Below, one piece after another: positions 35,802 to 36,189 of a stretch of 36,189 bases of DNA. Every line of letters begins with the position of its first letter. Positions within the stretch are counted from its first letter, which is position 1. Under the pieces are notes generated by a model. That model did not search any database. It was not told the DNA's origin and saw only the letters and a list, made by a program, of their open reading frames with translations. Source of the DNA: an uncultured Saprospiraceae bacterium (GTDB lineage Bacteria > Bacteroidota > Bacteroidia > Chitinophagales > Saprospiraceae); the NCBI GenBank assembly GCA_937923345.1, contig CAKZVJ010000105.1:1-36189 (forward strand), written 5' to 3'. The position numbers were made by a program, and so were the translations under genes.

Positions 35802-35950
35802 GCGTCAGGGATAGAGAGTGCTAATCGACGGAGGAGATTAGGTCACGAATGGAGTGGAACGGAAGTCGGGACGGGAGCTGAAAGCGTACCACGGGATAGC
35901 CCGACCAGCTGCTTAATATTTTCATTAAGCAGCTGGTGACGCCCAAAAAA
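35802..35950 (+). repeat. Structured intergenic repeat, copy C
   Basis: Box 1 GCGTCAGGGATAG starts at 35802 and box 2 GGGATAGCCCGACC is at 35893-35906. GCGTC (35802-35806) pairs with GACGC (35938-35942). Internal CTAATC/GATTAG pairs 35821-35826 with 35836-35841. The 3' hairpin is a perfect 13-bp stem, 35905-35917 with 35924-35936. The element ends CCCAAAAAA, 46 bp from the stop codon of the GIY-YIG gene and pointing toward it. Confidence 0.85.
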
Positions 35951-35995
35951 TTCTAATGTATCTACCCCAGATAAAAATATTCACTATTTTTATCC

Positions 35996-36189
35996 TTAGA
36001 TATGCGTCCTATTGGTAAGCCACTTCTTCCCTGCCGAGCTCTTCAAATATTTTTCTCTCACTCGGCCTTCAGCAAAATCTGATGTCGTTTCACGATATAC
36101 CAACTCCCAAGGAATGTGGCCTTTGGTGAACTTGGTCTTACCTGCATTGTGCTCTTTAAGTCTATTCTCTAGATCTTTAGTCATACCTA
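35996..36189 (-). CDS. GIY-YIG superfamily nuclease, N-terminus cut by window edge
   Basis: The readable 62-63 residues (TKDLENRLKEHNAGKTKFTK, then GHIPWELVYRE and ESLKKYLKSSAGKKWL-type ending) match the second half of single-domain GIY-YIG proteins, in which the GIY-YIG strands come first. The base triplet before the apparent ATG at 36184 is GGT, so the frame reads G-M-T-K-D, the usual (Y-V/I)-G-x-T-K-D junction; the true start lies past the right edge. Conserved Arg in LENRLKEHN and Glu in the E-G-R-V-R-E-K-Y helix are present. Small GIY-YIG proteins of this type are common in Bacteroidota and have no settled role. Confidence 0.85.
   Translation of the reverse strand, partial: GMTKDLENRLKEHNAGKTKFTKGHIPWELVYRETTSDFAEGRVREKYLKSSAGKKWLTNRTHI

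Larger units (their letters stand above)
35277..35995. other. Long intergenic region, 719 bp, with insertion-sequence and repeat remains
   Basis: It separates the start of the uronate operon from the end of the GIY-YIG gene. Near 35277-35340 is the AT-rich operon promoter zone; TAGTTTTT on the minus strand is one base off the -7 consensus. 35347-35636 holds a candidate decayed transposase. 35640-35800 shows nothing certain, although AGGGATGTAAGCG at 35707-35719 resembles box 1 of the structured repeat. 35802-35950 is copy C of that repeat. Confidence 0.5.

Overview
The window looks like a chromosomal segment of a free-living, probably marine, Bacteroidota bacterium of the Cytophagia/Saprospiria type; this is inferred from gene content and no marker gene fixes the genus. 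The signs are low GC, two proteins with type IX secretion (T9SS) C-terminal sorting domains, many lipoproteins, a DUF2911 protein, several TAnnTTTG-type -7 boxes typical of the phylum, and carbohydrate-degradation genes.

Layout. 1-487: the 5' part of a zinc-ribbon membrane protein on the minus strand. 805-9654 (+): a probable four-gene unit of a lipoprotein, an ECF-like sigma factor, a one-TM protein ending in an outer-membrane-type beta-barrel, and a 1670-residue T9SS surface protein with a C-type-lectin-like domain and a long receptor-L/leucine-rich array. 9739-12904: a PD-(D/E)XK nuclease-like protein, a GH113-like glycosidase, a DUF2911 protein with a strong terminator, and a small zinc-ribbon protein. 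12905-13407: an AT-rich spacer carrying a 7-bp-period repeat. 13408-17742 (-): an MsbA-like ABC exporter, a fatty acid hydroxylase/sterol desaturase-like enzyme and a GH32 fructan/sucrose hydrolase whose promoter carries a perfect 14-bp palindrome. 18119-20707 (+): an Asp-box propeller protein with a T9SS tail. 20749-25150 (-): cupin, small unknown protein, zinc-type dehydrogenase relative, tRNA-Arg(UCG), Tet-type MFS exporter and SDR.

25407-35276 (-) is a uronate-utilisation operon, read in the order GH88, GH2, DUF4861, uxaC, dctP, dctQ, dctM, kduI. The secreted enzymes would trim unsaturated and saturated uronic acids off oligosaccharides, the TRAP transporter would import the monomers, and KduI and UxaC would start their catabolism in the cytoplasm. 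No SusC/SusD pair, polysaccharide lyase, sulfatase or regulator lies inside the window. The operon's upstream border contains what looks like a decayed transposase fragment, a structured repeat and a GIY-YIG nuclease gene cut by the window edge.

The two most interesting signals are (i) a dispersed, structured intergenic element present three times (22966-23140, 25219-25340, 35802-35950), with conserved boxes and hairpins whose sequences differ between copies while pairing is kept, and (ii) the sigma factor / TM-barrel / giant surface protein operon, which may be a trans-envelope signalling unit.
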